The notes beneath the pieces were generated by a model that saw nothing but the letters and a program-made list of their open reading frames with translations, made no database searches and was not told the DNA's origin. The position numbers and the translations under genes are program-made. A DNA stretch of 64,000 nt from Neurospora intermedia (lineage: Eukaryota; Ascomycota; Sordariomycetes; Sordariales; Sordariaceae): positions 434,001 to 498,000 of the forward strand of contig BTPP01000006.1 in the NCBI GenBank assembly GCA_037102815.1, read 5' to 3'. Positions 50,442-61,524 of the stretch are shown here, in pieces; positions within the stretch are counted from its first letter, which is position 1, and each line of letters begins with the position of its first letter.

Positions 50442-51389
50442 TTAGAGCTATTATCATATTAATCATATAGGGTCAACGTCTATACACTAACTTGAGCTAT
50501 ACGATAAATGCTAATGCGATGAATGTAATATACTAATTTGGAGTTATAGTTAATTTACGGAGGACTTCTAATATATAAATTACTATTAATTACTATATAT
50601 CTTTTATAGGCATTACAGTCAGACAATGCGGAACGATTGTTAATAGAGAGGGTACTATATATTAGGCTAGTGATCGGTTCTATTACTAAATATTATAAAA
50701 GCGTTAATATTAATTAATATTTACTACCCCCAAACCGTAATTGTAATTGTAAAGTAAATATATTATAATAGTCCGACCTAATAAGCCGATTGTAAATCCT
50801 TCTTAATATTAGTATACCGAAGGTAAGAAGACAATAAATAATATACTACAATTATATTCATATAATATCCCAATTCACCTAGACCCACCGATATTAATGG
50901 CTATAGCTACGCTTATAAACGCTTAAAATGTTTATAATATATACCCTATCTATAAATGAAGCTACTAGACTAATAATTAAAGGTTCGCCCTCTTCGACTA
51001 ATAGTAATTTAAGTATAAAATTAATATAATTAGTAAACTTTACTTTAATTAATATAAGAAAAATACAATATTCGTTGTACTACTTCTACTCGTAGGCGAA
51101 AATATAATTAATACGACTAATATTATTATTGTCGGTAGTACTAGGGCCGGGGCCGGGGCTGGAACCGGTATTGCACTAATATTTAACGTAATTACCGATA
51201 CTAAAAGTATAGCGCCGGAGGGTTCTATATAAATACGGACTGGATATCGGCTCGTATTAATAATCTTTCCGATTTCGGTTGTTAGGAGTATTCGAATGTA
51301 TTTTTAATAGATTTATAATTATATTATACTATTAACGTTTACGGACTTTATACCGACTTTATATAAACCGTATATATATATTATATTAA
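50442..51389. other. RIP-degraded DNA, unassigned
   Basis: AT-rich, stops in all frames. A short GGGCCGGGGCCGGGGCTGG run at 51145-51163 would encode Gly/Pro repeats. No motif identified. Confidence 0.45.
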
Positions 51390-52546
51390 GAGTTAACTTG
51401 CCGACACGCACTAAAAACTTACACGCACGCACCCCCACCAGAAAACTGGGGCGGTTCAGCTGATGATACCTGATATTGTAAGAGTTAACTTGCCGACACG
51501 CACCAAAAACTTACACGCACGCACTTTTGGGGTCTGACAGCTGACATGTAAAATATGTCGTTTTGGGCGTAAAAATCGTGATTTTCAATGTCTTGAAGTG
51601 GGTCATACCAGTAAATCACCAGTAAATGCCTTGTAAATTTTGATCTTCAGAGGGCAAGCAAATCTGACAGCGCCATTCTGACAGCGCCAATCTGAAAGCT
51701 CACAGCTTACATCTGGTGGATCTAAACGTACGTTGAGGTAGTGGATTGAATGGATGTGTATAGTATAGATGGGTGCAGTGTAATTGCGTGCAGTGCAGTG
51801 CAGTGCAGTGCAAAGTGCAAAGTGCTGGCGCAGAGTGCTGGTGCAAATGGCCGTGTGAAAAAGAGTGAAAGAAATGACCAAGTTGGAGGGGATGTCGCGT
51901 GCATTGAAAAGACGAAATTTTGCGGGTAAAAACGGGATTTACGATGTCAGGTGTCATCAGCTGCACTGGCCCCATTTTTCTGGAAAGTGCGTGCGTGTAA
52001 GTTTTTGGTGCGTGTCGGCAAGTTAACTCTATTGTAAATCCTGTTTTTACCCGCAAAATTTCGTCTTTTCAATATACGCGACATCCCCTCTAACTTGGTC
52101 ATTTCTTTCACTCATTTTCACACGGCCATTTACACTAGCACTCTGCGCCAGCACTTAGCACTACACTACACTACACTACACTACACGCAATTAGACTACA
52201 CCCATCTATACCGATCTACTAAATATAAGCTCTAAACTGTCAAATATAAGCATTTGGACTAGAGTAGGTAGAGTAGAGTAACCCCTCAACTCTATAAAAG
52301 GATCGCTAGATTGGCGCTGTTAGAATGGCACTGTCAGAGTAGCGCTATTAGAATAGCGCTATTAAATTTACTAGCCCTCTAAAAACCAAACTTTACAGGG
52401 CATTTGTGGGCATTTACTGGCTTGACCCACTTCATGACATTGAAAATCACGATTTTTACGCCCAAAACGACATATTTTACATGTCAGCTGTCAGACCCCA
52501 AAAGTGCGTGCCTGTAAGTTTTTGGTGCGTGTCGGCAAGTGAACTC
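51390..52546. mobile_element. MITE4-outer: MITE1-family element split by MITE4-inner
   Basis: Ends GAGTTAACTTGCCGACACGC (left) and inverse (right), flanked by the exact 8-bp duplication TATATTAA (51382-51389 and 52547-52554). About 600 bp once the inner copy is left out. The left 92 bp are clean, but the portion right of the inner copy, about 52160-52400, shows clear RIP (TA for CA/TG). Confidence 0.9.
51482..52029. mobile_element. MITE4-inner: MITE1-family element, 548 bp
   Basis: Same inverted ends as the outer copy, opposite internal orientation, inserted 92 bp inside it. Exact 8-bp duplication TATTGTAA (51474-51481 and 52030-52037). Essentially free of RIP. Contains a GTGCA repeat run (about 51790-51830). 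Three overlapping minus-strand open frames of 60-118 codons are chance. Confidence 0.92.
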
Positions 52547-52554
52547 TATATTAA

Positions 52555-52744
52555 GTAAAGTAGTTAGACTCTTATAGTAATATCCTAGCGTAAATCCCGC
52601 TAACACTTAATCCCAGAATCTAATAGCTAGCGTTCGGGGAGCTCGGTATCTCGGTATAGACATCGGGTATAGGTATAGGTATAGGTATAGGCATAGGAAT
52701 CGGGGATCTAGGCAATAGAGGAAATGTATATACCTATTTATAAA
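52555..52744. repeat. Spacer with a GGTATA microsatellite
   Basis: 52668-52700 holds five copies of a 6-bp unit GGTATA or GGCATA; GGTATA is the RIP product of GGCACA. Otherwise nothing recognisable. Confidence 0.65.
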
Positions 52745-54736
52745 TAACACCCTATTGCTATATTGGATATTGCTAGCTATAAACCTTAAAATACTAGGAA
52801 TACTATAATTTAAATTATATACTCTGAATAAGGTACGATAGAATAGATTAGATATTAAAGTAGCCGATGATAGTAGATAAAACTCAATAATATGGTAGTA
52901 AATTCGCTATATATCCTTTAATTTACTAATAATATTGGGCCGGATGTGCGTATCGTTGGCGGAGTTTAGAATATTAAATTCAGATTCTTCGATTAATTTC
53001 ATTTTTCGCGTACTGGGCTAATTTTCGTTTTAGTGGATTAAATTCTCAAATAGACTAGGGGCTTCCCTAATAATATAGTTAATCTGATCTATTAATTCGG
53101 TATCGTTGGCAAACGAATTAAATAATACAAATTAAATAGTATAGATAATACACTTTTATTCGAGGATCTATTTTTCAATGTCTCTACCGTTGGTTGTTTT
53201 TACTATTTTTTTGAAGCGCTTATTAGTATTGTTGTTAATATTCATTCAATTAATAACGGCCATTATTCTACTATTGGTTTTATATATTAGATCTGTGGTC
53301 TGAATCACGTGGCTTAGTCTACCCTAGAATATAGTTGGGTGCCTGTGCCTGTGCCTGTGCCTGTGCCTATGCTGTACTATGCCTATACTGTACTATACTT
53401 ATACTATGCCTGGCGGGCGCTAAGACTTTAATTTAGGGGTAACTATTGTAGGGATTTAACTTACTTATAATACTTTTCGTCTGTTAATATATTTAATAAA
53501 CTAGACGGACTATATTGCTTATAAAGGTCGGTATAATAAATACCTAAATAGATATTTGGCCGGAGGATTTTCTTAATATACTTTTTAGCTCGTTTAGGGA
53601 GGGTAGTTACTTCTACCGCCGTTGTAGCTACTATACCGCCTTCTTCGTCTTCCGCTATAATGGTATCTATATCTTCTTTTCTATTTCCGTTATTATTATT
53701 GTTATTAAGATTATTTGTAGTTATAGTACTAGTAATATTTAATATCGATAATTAGTGAGAAGATAGCTATAATAGTAATCAGTTTAGCCGTATACGAGAT
53801 TTAAATATATTCCTTACCCTCGGATTATTAGTAGTAGCTTCTATTGCGGTATAGTATAATTTAGTATACTAATTCCTAATAGCAAGGATATAATAGTCTA
53901 TCTTACTATATTCTAAAAGGATATTCCTAGTATTTATTAATATACAATTACTTTAAATTATAGTAGTTAATACCCTAGCGAAACTAAGGAGTAATTGAAT
54001 ATCTACTTCCTTATTCTCGTTATTTCTATAGTTTAATTGGATTATAAACTTCCAAACTTCCTATATATACTACTCGATATAATCTTTGTAAAATTATATT
54101 ATAAAAAGAGGGGGTACTATAATAGACTATTTCGTATAGTCCGTTAAAGTATAATTTAGAAAGTATAATATTAGTAATAGTAACGAAGTCTAACCGGCTA
54201 GGAAGGGCCAGTATCGAATTGTATAGTTATATTTAATACGTGCTTTTGTTGTTAAAAATATATTTAATAATATTTCGTATAATTTGGCTATAATACTTTT
54301 ATATTCTAAATAGGCTGGATTAGGGGGGCGTATTAAAATAGTATTTAGTACCGGGGTTAAATTAAATAATATTAGTCGAATTAGATTAATCCCCTATTAG
54401 GTCCTATATATTACTGAGTAGCCTTTTGTATTTATATTAATATCGACTTCATATTGTATTTATATATATTAGTAATAATACTAGTTAATCTCGGATTAGA
54501 AACCTTCTAAGATATTTTACTAATTGACAATATAATTTGGGCTAATGAAATAGAACCGATAAAATTTATAGCTAGCTATATTAATTATTCTAGTATTCTA
54601 ATTCTATTGAAGTATATTACTAGTATAATATATAGTAAATACTAATACTAGCGTTGGCCGGCCTTGAATCTATATTACTACTATGCCCCGATCTAAAGGT
54701 ATAAGATAGCCTAGTGCCTTTACAATATTGTTAAAA
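52745..54736 (-). pseudogene. Uncharacterised fungal repeat-borne protein K, C-terminal half
   Basis: Minus-strand coding-like DNA whose stops are again TAA/TAG only. Readable segments, in protein order, are: IQGRPTLVLVFTIYYTS (54619-54669); LTPVLNTILIRPPNPAYLEY (54300-54362); a region near 54100 (RSIIVPPLFYNIIL type); PANIYLGIYYTDLY (about 53520-53560); and, beyond a microsatellite, RFKKIVKTTNGRDIEK (53165-53218), with an acidic end near 52960-53000. I recall similar segments in repeated 'hypothetical' or transposase-like proteins of Pezizomycotina, but from memory only, so the family and function are unproven. MITE3 interrupts it at 54736. Confidence 0.5.
53337..53372. repeat. GTGCCT microsatellite inside fossil K
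   Basis: Five perfect or near-perfect GTGCCT units, then irregular GTACTATGCCTATACT relatives to 53410. Little affected by RIP. Confidence 0.8.
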
Positions 54737-55261
54737 GAGCCTTGCTCGGCGCGCAGTGTCACTTTTCTACTTGCGCAGTATACACCGCGCGAGTAGGGAT
54801 ATCTTAGAAGGCATTCCTACCCGCGCAGTGCTATAGTAATTCCTAAGCTTGTGATACTTCTAGTTATGTTAGATATTACGATAGCTAGCTCCCTTAAGTT
54901 CCTAATATATTCTTAGTATTGAATTTGAATACATTATAAGGACTTTACTAATATTGAAATTATATTAATAATATTCGTTTTAGTAGGTAGAGTTATACTA
55001 GTTAATTAAATATATTTTTATATAGTTACTAATCTTGCAAGTCTTTATTAATTGTATAAAATCGTATATTTCTGAACTCTATACAGTGGTAGTGCTCAGA
55101 TCGACAATTTTAGTAAGTTGTAGTATTTATAATTAGTCTATTAAAACTAGGTTAGGGAGTACTATAGTACTGCGCGAGTAGTAATCCCTATATAGATGTC
55201 CCTATTCGCGCAGTGTACACTACGCCAGTAGAAAAGTGACACTGCGCGCCGAGCAAGGCTC
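54737..55261. mobile_element. MITE3: nonautonomous relative of M4/M5, 525 bp
   Basis: Inverted ends of about 100 bp starting GAGCCTTGCTCGGCGCGCAG, each with several GCGCAGTGT-type words. Exact 8-bp duplication TGTTAAAA (54729-54736 and 55262-55269). End sequence resembles M4 and M5 (TCGGCG-GCAGTGTCA). No transposase. Inserted in fossil K. Confidence 0.92.
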
Positions 55262-55743
55262 TGTTAAAATTCGAGGCGTACGAACTTAGGACGATAGGAA
55301 AGATATTAGTATTGCGAGTTCGAATATTATAGTGTAGACTAATAGGCGACTAATATACCCCTATTACCGATTAGTAGGCATTACAATAAGTATTAAAACT
55401 ATTAATGAATATTAATATAGGATAATTAAGAATATTGAGGCTAGGATTATTAACTTTATCCTAGTATTATTCGAATATTGTACGGCCGAATTCTTTAATT
55501 TCGAATTGAATTCGAAATTAATGTTTAAATACAAGGGGAAATAGCTTAATCTTAATAACTTTATTAGCATCCGGTAATTCAACTTAATATCCATCTAGGT
55601 TATTTTAATTGACTATATCTAGGATACGACGTATAAAATAATACCCACTTTCCCACTTAATATTAGGCTTAATTATATATTTTTTAAACCTCCTTTTCTC
55701 TTTCTATTTGTCTATTTATACTAATAGACTAGGATTATTTAGA
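55262..55743 (-). pseudogene. Protein K, middle segment between MITE3 and M4
   Basis: The minus-strand reading continues from M4 toward MITE3: a KWESGYYF segment (about 55640), LPDANKVIKIKLFPLVFKH (about 55520-55580) and FPIVLSSYASNF (about 55266-55312), which joins to NIVKALGYLIPLD just past MITE3. Only the strand, the compatible order and the lack of frame-destroying indels at the junction support the assignment. An open 60-codon frame at 55412-55594 lies in it. Confidence 0.5.
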
Positions 55744-58700
55744 GAGACTCCCTCGGCGTGTAGTGTCATTTCCCTCCGTGTGTAGTGTATACTGCACAGA
55801 TAAGGGTCTATATATTAGAATCCCTACGCGTGTAGTGTCACTATTATCCTTAACCCTGGTAAATAATATACCTTCAGTACGTTCAATTTAAAGATTTTAG
55901 CGTGCAGCCATTGTAAATCTACGAAATGCGCGATTTTTTTCCAAGAATTCCAATAAGCGAGATTAATAACCTTAAGTACTCCTAATAATTAAAGTACTAG
56001 AATTTTACGAAAATAAGTCGGATTAAGACGATTCTAATATTAGTATACTCCTTGCAATACGTACTATTCATATACTAATTTATTTTACGATAGTATATCC
56101 GCTATTAAAATTAGTAGCGATTTTAGTTCCTACTATACTACCTTAAACGATAAGCTTACGCCTACCTCTCTTACTCCCATTATTACCTCCGCGCCTCCCT
56201 CTACCTAACATCTATACAATAATAATAACCCAGAATCTCTAATTAAGGGTTTAAACGATACTAAGTCTTCCTTATATAATAATATACCTAATCTAATAAT
56301 TGAAGAGATTATACTACAATTACTAGCTTCTATAAAGGAAGTATAAGAAGTATTTAATAGTTGGGGATGGAACTATAGCGTAGCTTTTATACGTAGCTAA
56401 ATAGTAAATTATCGGCAAAGTAAACTAACGTATTACCGTCTATTCTATAACCGTTATAGCCAACCTAGACCTTCTACCGCTAAGCTTAGGAAAACGAGGA
56501 TTAGAAAGTATAATTATCAATAGGTTGGTACTATAATTATCTTTAAGTAGAATGATTGGAAGTGGATTTATTGGCCCTCTACCAACCTAGTTTATTATAT
56601 ATATAATTATTTACTATTAATCTATAGCTCTACTTATTCTTAATATTGCAAAAGAACCGATAAAGTATTTAAGAGGGTTATTATTTTATTTTATTAACCG
56701 GGTATATAGCCGAGGGATATTCTTTCTATTATTAAACGGGAGTTTAAGGGTAGTATATATATATTTAAAGATATTGAAAATTGGCGCTAGCTTCTAAAAA
56801 GGAAGTAGCGGCAAGACTATAAGGATATAGTAGTACTTATTAAAATCTTTAATAATTTAAAGGTTCCTTATATTATTAAGTAGGTTAGTAATAACCTAGA
56901 CCGTCTATTGTATATTGTATAGTTTTTTAAATATAATCTTTATTAGTAGTAGAAGTTCCCCGAGTATTTGAGTATTAATAATATTTATAAAACGAACCGT
57001 TATAGCTTCCTATTAACGATCGTTACTAGTATGATTAATACTAGTTCTATTTACTCTACTACTTTTAGTCTTATTAATAACGAGAGGGTTGATAGCTTTA
57101 CGTAGTTAATAGGCGCGTTTGAGAAGCTACATATTAAAACTAGGGCATTGAAGCTAAAAGTTATTATTATAAACTTTAATAACTAAATAAAAATAATTAT
57201 ATCGACGGTATTCCTAGAAATATACTAATAAATATATATTTTCTATATTAACTATAATGTTCTTTTATAAGTAAAGAAGAAATGGAAGTGGACTGGGGAG
57301 GGGAGTTTAAGCGAGGATAAATACGAAGAACGAAAGTCGATTCGTTTTAGCTAAGTTAATAAAGTAATCTTGGAGGCGGTTAGAAGTTAGAATTATAGTT
57401 ATACTCCCTTACAAAACTCGAAGGTTAGTAAGTATATTTATTGTAGCCTTATTAAGCTTTGGAAGACTATTGTCTTTGTACTTAATAAAGCGATATTTAT
57501 ATAACGATAGAAGTAATTAATTAATAATTTTACTAATTAGTAAAGGATATTACTATATTTGTAAGAAACGTATATACTATACTATTACTAGTAGGCTCGC
57601 TATTATACGTCCTAGTATTGCAATTTCGGTTTAATAGTTATATCTCCTAATAAATTAATTAATTACTGTATTAAAGGATATTTAATTAGCGGTAAAAGTA
57701 ATTTGTTTATTTTCTTTAAGTCTATTTACACTATAGTTGAGAGGGAGCGTAATTAATACGTTAAGGAAATTGCTAATTAGGATATTAAAATACGAATTAA
57801 ATTTACTGGGCTAGGGATAGAAGTACTAGGAGATTTACCCCAGCGGATTATATATTGTAGTTTTAATTTTATCCGTCGTCAATTACGTATCGTTTAGTCT
57901 GGGATACCTCTAGCTTCAGGGTAAAGGCTAGTATAAGATTTGGGAGAGTATAATTGTACTATTTAGAAGTAGTATGGTATATCCTATTGCTATAAAATAT
58001 TAACTAAGCTTAAAATCAAATCCTAATTTAGCCGATAGGATATTTATTACCGCTATTATATCCGAACCCTATTAGTACGTATTGTCCTTTTATTTCTACT
58101 CTCTTTAGTTACTAATATTATTGTATTAGAGTAAATATAATCCTTATTCCTATATTAAGGATCCTTAGATTACTAATAGAATTAGGGGACGGCTAAAGAA
58201 TAGTACAGTAGAATTACTATACAATTAGCAAATCCCTAGTACTAAAAAAGAGAAGGGAAAAGGGAAGAGGAGAAGGAAGGGAATAAAGAAGGGGGAGAAG
58301 AGTAATTAGATACTGAAGCTATTACTCCGTCGGTAGCAATTTCGATTTGAAATAATCGATAAGGTTAGTACGGGTGATGAGGACTTAGATAGTGGTAGTA
58401 GTATGGTGGGTTCTGCTATTAAGGTATAGGTACAGCTAGGATTACCTTCATTATTAGATCCTTTTGCTTCTGATTTTGACCTTCGAATTACAGCACCCTC
58501 AAGCGACCCCCTTGCTCTCTCAAGCTCTAAAGAACAGCCTCCCCGCAAGAAACGTACTATAGTACATTCCTCAGCACCTCGAACTATAACTAGAAGCGGT
58601 AGGACTGTCAAACCCTTAAGGAAGAAGCTGGAAGAGTAAGGGATTGATGTAATTAGAAAGGAGTATTTACCTATTCTATAATGCTACCTATCTGGCTTTA

Positions 58701-58867
58701 CTACTCTAATTCAATACCCCTCAACGCTAGTAACCCATCACTAGATAAATCACTAGACTTAACATACTACCAGTAACACTGCACGCGTAGGGATACCACT
58801 ATATAGACCCTTATTTGTGCAGTCACAGCACACGGAGGGAAATGACACTGCACGCCGAGGGAGTCTC
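55744..58867 (+). mobile_element. M4: autonomous-type MULE, 3,124 bp
   Basis: Inverted ends of about 100 bp (GAGACTCCCTCGGCGTGTAG at left, GAGACTCCCTCGGCGTGCAG inward from right), each with repeated GTGCAGTGT words. Exact 8-bp duplication TATTTAGA (55736-55743 and 58868-58875). The most complete MULE here: both ends, transposase and target duplication are all readable. The centre is RIP-mutated; the ends and the last 350 bp of the gene are clean. Confidence 0.93.
56140..58639 (+). pseudogene. MULE transposase remnant of M4
   Basis: Plus-strand gene of about 830 codons. A Ser/Thr/Pro-rich start (about 56140-56220) is followed by a FAR1-like region (SWGWNYSVAF, 56360-56390). The DDE core at 56970-57200 reads INNIYKTNRYSF, TFSLINNERVDSFT and KVIIINFNN, with the Asp boxes decayed to Asn. 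FYINYNVLL is the decayed WHI region. RGRPKNSTVE lies at about 58190-58215, then a clean C-terminus ending TITRSGRTVKPLRKKLEE at a TAA near 58637. Stops occur at former Gln/Trp codons. Confidence 0.8.
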
Positions 58868-59700
58868 TATTTAGAATATTACTATTAAAGTAGTCAACGA
58901 TAATGGGTGCGAATTAATTAGCTTATTTTTGCAAAATCTAATATTCTTAATCGAGGCGTATAATTAACTTATATTATTCGAAATATATTTATCGGCTAAA
59001 TTAGAAATAGGTTGAGAGACCGGGGAATTCGTTATTTAATGATAGTAAGTTGATATCGATATACTTATTGATAATTAAGGTAATTTCGCTAGTATATTAT
59101 TCGATTTGGGTAGTGTAATTTTTTCTAACCGCCTTTATACGATTATTATATATTTAATAGTCGGGATAGTTATTTGGTAAGTAGTAAATATATTTATTAG
59201 TCTTATTATAACAGTAGAAGTAAATGAAGTCCAATAGAAAAATTGCTTTGTTTGTGTTTTTAGAATTCGACCCCCTATCGAAGTGTATATATTTGCTAGA
59301 TATTATTCGAATTAATAATAACTAGTAGAGTATATAGTATAGTTCGGTAGGGTTATTTACGAAGTATACTATACTTTTATATATTATAGTAGCGGTGTCC
59401 GAATTGAGGAAGGCCTAGTAAAGGGAGTGTGGGTCTATGAAATATAGGGGTCCTAGGACTGTCGATGGATCTTTATTGCTACTATATTCGTATTACTATT
59501 ATTGCTTTTTTCGATTCGCCGATTCTATTTTCATTTTAGAAGTTTGTAATAAGACTTTGGCTATACGTATATCTAGTAATAGTAGTTGTTATATTATACG
59601 ATTTTTCAATATCTCTAACTGTTTTGGTAGGCGTTGAACATCGATTATAGGTTTACTATCTTAGCTATATAAAATGCCTAGGATTTCCACCTATACTTTG
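58868..59700 (-). pseudogene. Protein K, N-terminal segment right of M4
   Basis: Minus-strand reading resumes right of M4 with SLNNEFPGLSTYF (about 59000-59045) and KAIFLLDFIYFY (about 59215-59250), heading toward the middle segment. Upstream of about 59300 coding potential fades. M5 begins at 59706 and hides the 5' end. No start codon can be placed. Confidence 0.4.
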
Positions 59701-59705
59701 TACTA

Positions 59706-61524
59706 GAGACTTCCTCGGCGGGCAGTGTCACTTTCCTCCGTGGGCAGTGTCACTGCCTATATAGTTAATTTACTACTAGTATTCCTACGCGGGCAGTGTT
59801 ACTAATATCCCTAACCCTGATAAATCTGGTTCTGGCCACGTTGAACTTAGCTATTTGCAGCTATCGTGAGATCTGAATTTTGAAGTTGCGCGATTTCTTT
59901 GTAGTGTTGTAGAGTTAATAAGATTAGAGAAACTAGCTATACTCACTACTCTAACTTACTTAAAACTAGTTGTATTAATACGATTATGATATTAATATGC
60001 TCGCTGTAATGTACTCTTCTAGATTCTAATTATTATTTTTTTATAGAATATCTTCAATTATTGAAATTACTTCTAGTAGTAATTCCAACTCTTCCTACGT
60101 AAGTAGTAGAAATGAATTCGCACTTACCTTTCCGGCTCCCGCTCCTATCCCTATAGCGGCGATTATCTTATTTAACTCCAAAGCGGAAGGCGAGGTATTA
60201 GATACTAGCTCTATTGAAGAGAGGGATAAGATACCTAATTTAATAACTAATAATATTATACCTAAACTACTACTATTTATAAAGGTTATATAGGATGCGT
60301 TTAATATATGGGGATGGTGTTATAGTATAGTTTTTAATTGTACGTAAGCTTCGAGCTATTGAAATAAGTAATTAACGTATTACCGTTTGAAGTATAACCG
60401 TTATAGTTAATTTCGTCCTTCTATTACTAAGTTTAAAAAAATAAGAAGCTGTAAATGTGGTTGCTAATGGTTTGGAGTAGCTATTGCCCTTTAAGAGAAC
60501 GATTAGTAATAGATTTATCAATTATCTACCGATTTAAACTATTATACTTATAATTATAAGGGATCCTTATACGCCTCTATTTATTTATAATATTATAAAA
60601 AGATTGAGAAAGTGTATAAGAGAGTGGCTATTTTATTTTACTAGCCCGGTATTAGATTGCGAAATATTCTAGCTATTATTAAACGCAAATTTAAAACTAT
60701 TATTTACACTTACAAAGATATTGATAATTAGTATTAGTATATTAAGAAATTATAATGTTATAATTATAAAGCTACTACTATTATTATTAAATTATTCGAT
60801 AACTCTAATATTCCCTACGTTATTAAATAGGCTAAAGACGATCCTAACTGCTTATTGGGTATTATTTGGTCTTAGAAACTCTATTTAGAGTAATAGTGGA
60901 ATTAACTAGAGTATTTAAATATAGATAATACTTATAAGATTAACCGCTATAGTTACCCGTTTACTATCGTTACTAGTATAATAAATACTAATTTAATTTA
61001 CTTTGCCGCGTTTAGTCTAGTTAATAACGAGAGGGTTAACGGCTTTATTTAGCTAATTAGTATATTTAAAAAACTACGTATTAAAATAAGGGCAATTAAA
61101 TTAGAGGTTATTATTATAGATTTTAATAATTAATTGAAGATAATTCTCACAACGGTATTCCTAAATATTTAATAATAGATTTATATATTCTATATTAACT
61201 GTGATATCCTTTTATAAGTAAAAAAGAAGTGGAAGCGGATTGGTAGTAGGGGTAGCGATTTAAAGTCTAATAAAGAAAGAGAGCCTATTATTCTAAGTTA
61301 GAGTAATGAGGCAATCCTCTAGACGGTTACCTCCACTAGTAGTAGTATAAGTTTAGGGGTATAAAAAGTCTTTAATTATATCTATTATAGTCTTTTTGAA
61401 TATTAGAAGACGGTAGTTTTTGTACTTAATGAGATTGCGTTTGTACGGCGATAGAAGTAATTAATTATAGATTTTAATAATTAATAGAAGATATTAATAT
61501 ATTTAAAGGATACGTATATATTAT
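59706..61524 (+). mobile_element. M5: MULE of the M4 lineage, 5' part only
   Basis: The left inverted end starts GAGACTTCCTCGGCGGGCAG and has three GGGCAGTGT words, as in M4 and MITE3. The right end is not in the window: M6 begins at 61525 and no matching terminus was found beyond it. The left target copy cannot be confirmed. Confidence 0.8.
60050..61524 (+). pseudogene. MULE transposase remnant of M5
   Basis: Collinear with the M4 transposase: an N-terminal Ser-rich region with PAPAPIPIAA (about 60135-60160), a FAR1-like WGWCYSIVFN (about 60320), and a core at about 60900-61150 reading YLNIDNTYKINRYSY, FSLVNNERVNGF and VIIIDFNN. The first catalytic Asp (DNTYK) survives here, unlike in M4. 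The C-terminal part is cut off by M6. RIP stops are frequent. Confidence 0.75.

Noticed and set aside
51603-52056. Overlapping open frames of 60-118 codons on the minus strand
   Set aside because: They lie inside or across MITE4-inner, cross its terminal repeat and recur by sequence repeat only; MITEs are noncoding.
58306-58611. Open minus-strand frame of 101 codons
   Set aside because: Antisense to the clean C-terminal end of the M4 transposase, whose plus-strand reading carries the basic tail and a stop.
59437-59637. Plus-strand frame of 66 codons
   Set aside because: No motif, and antisense to the possible N-terminal part of fossil K.
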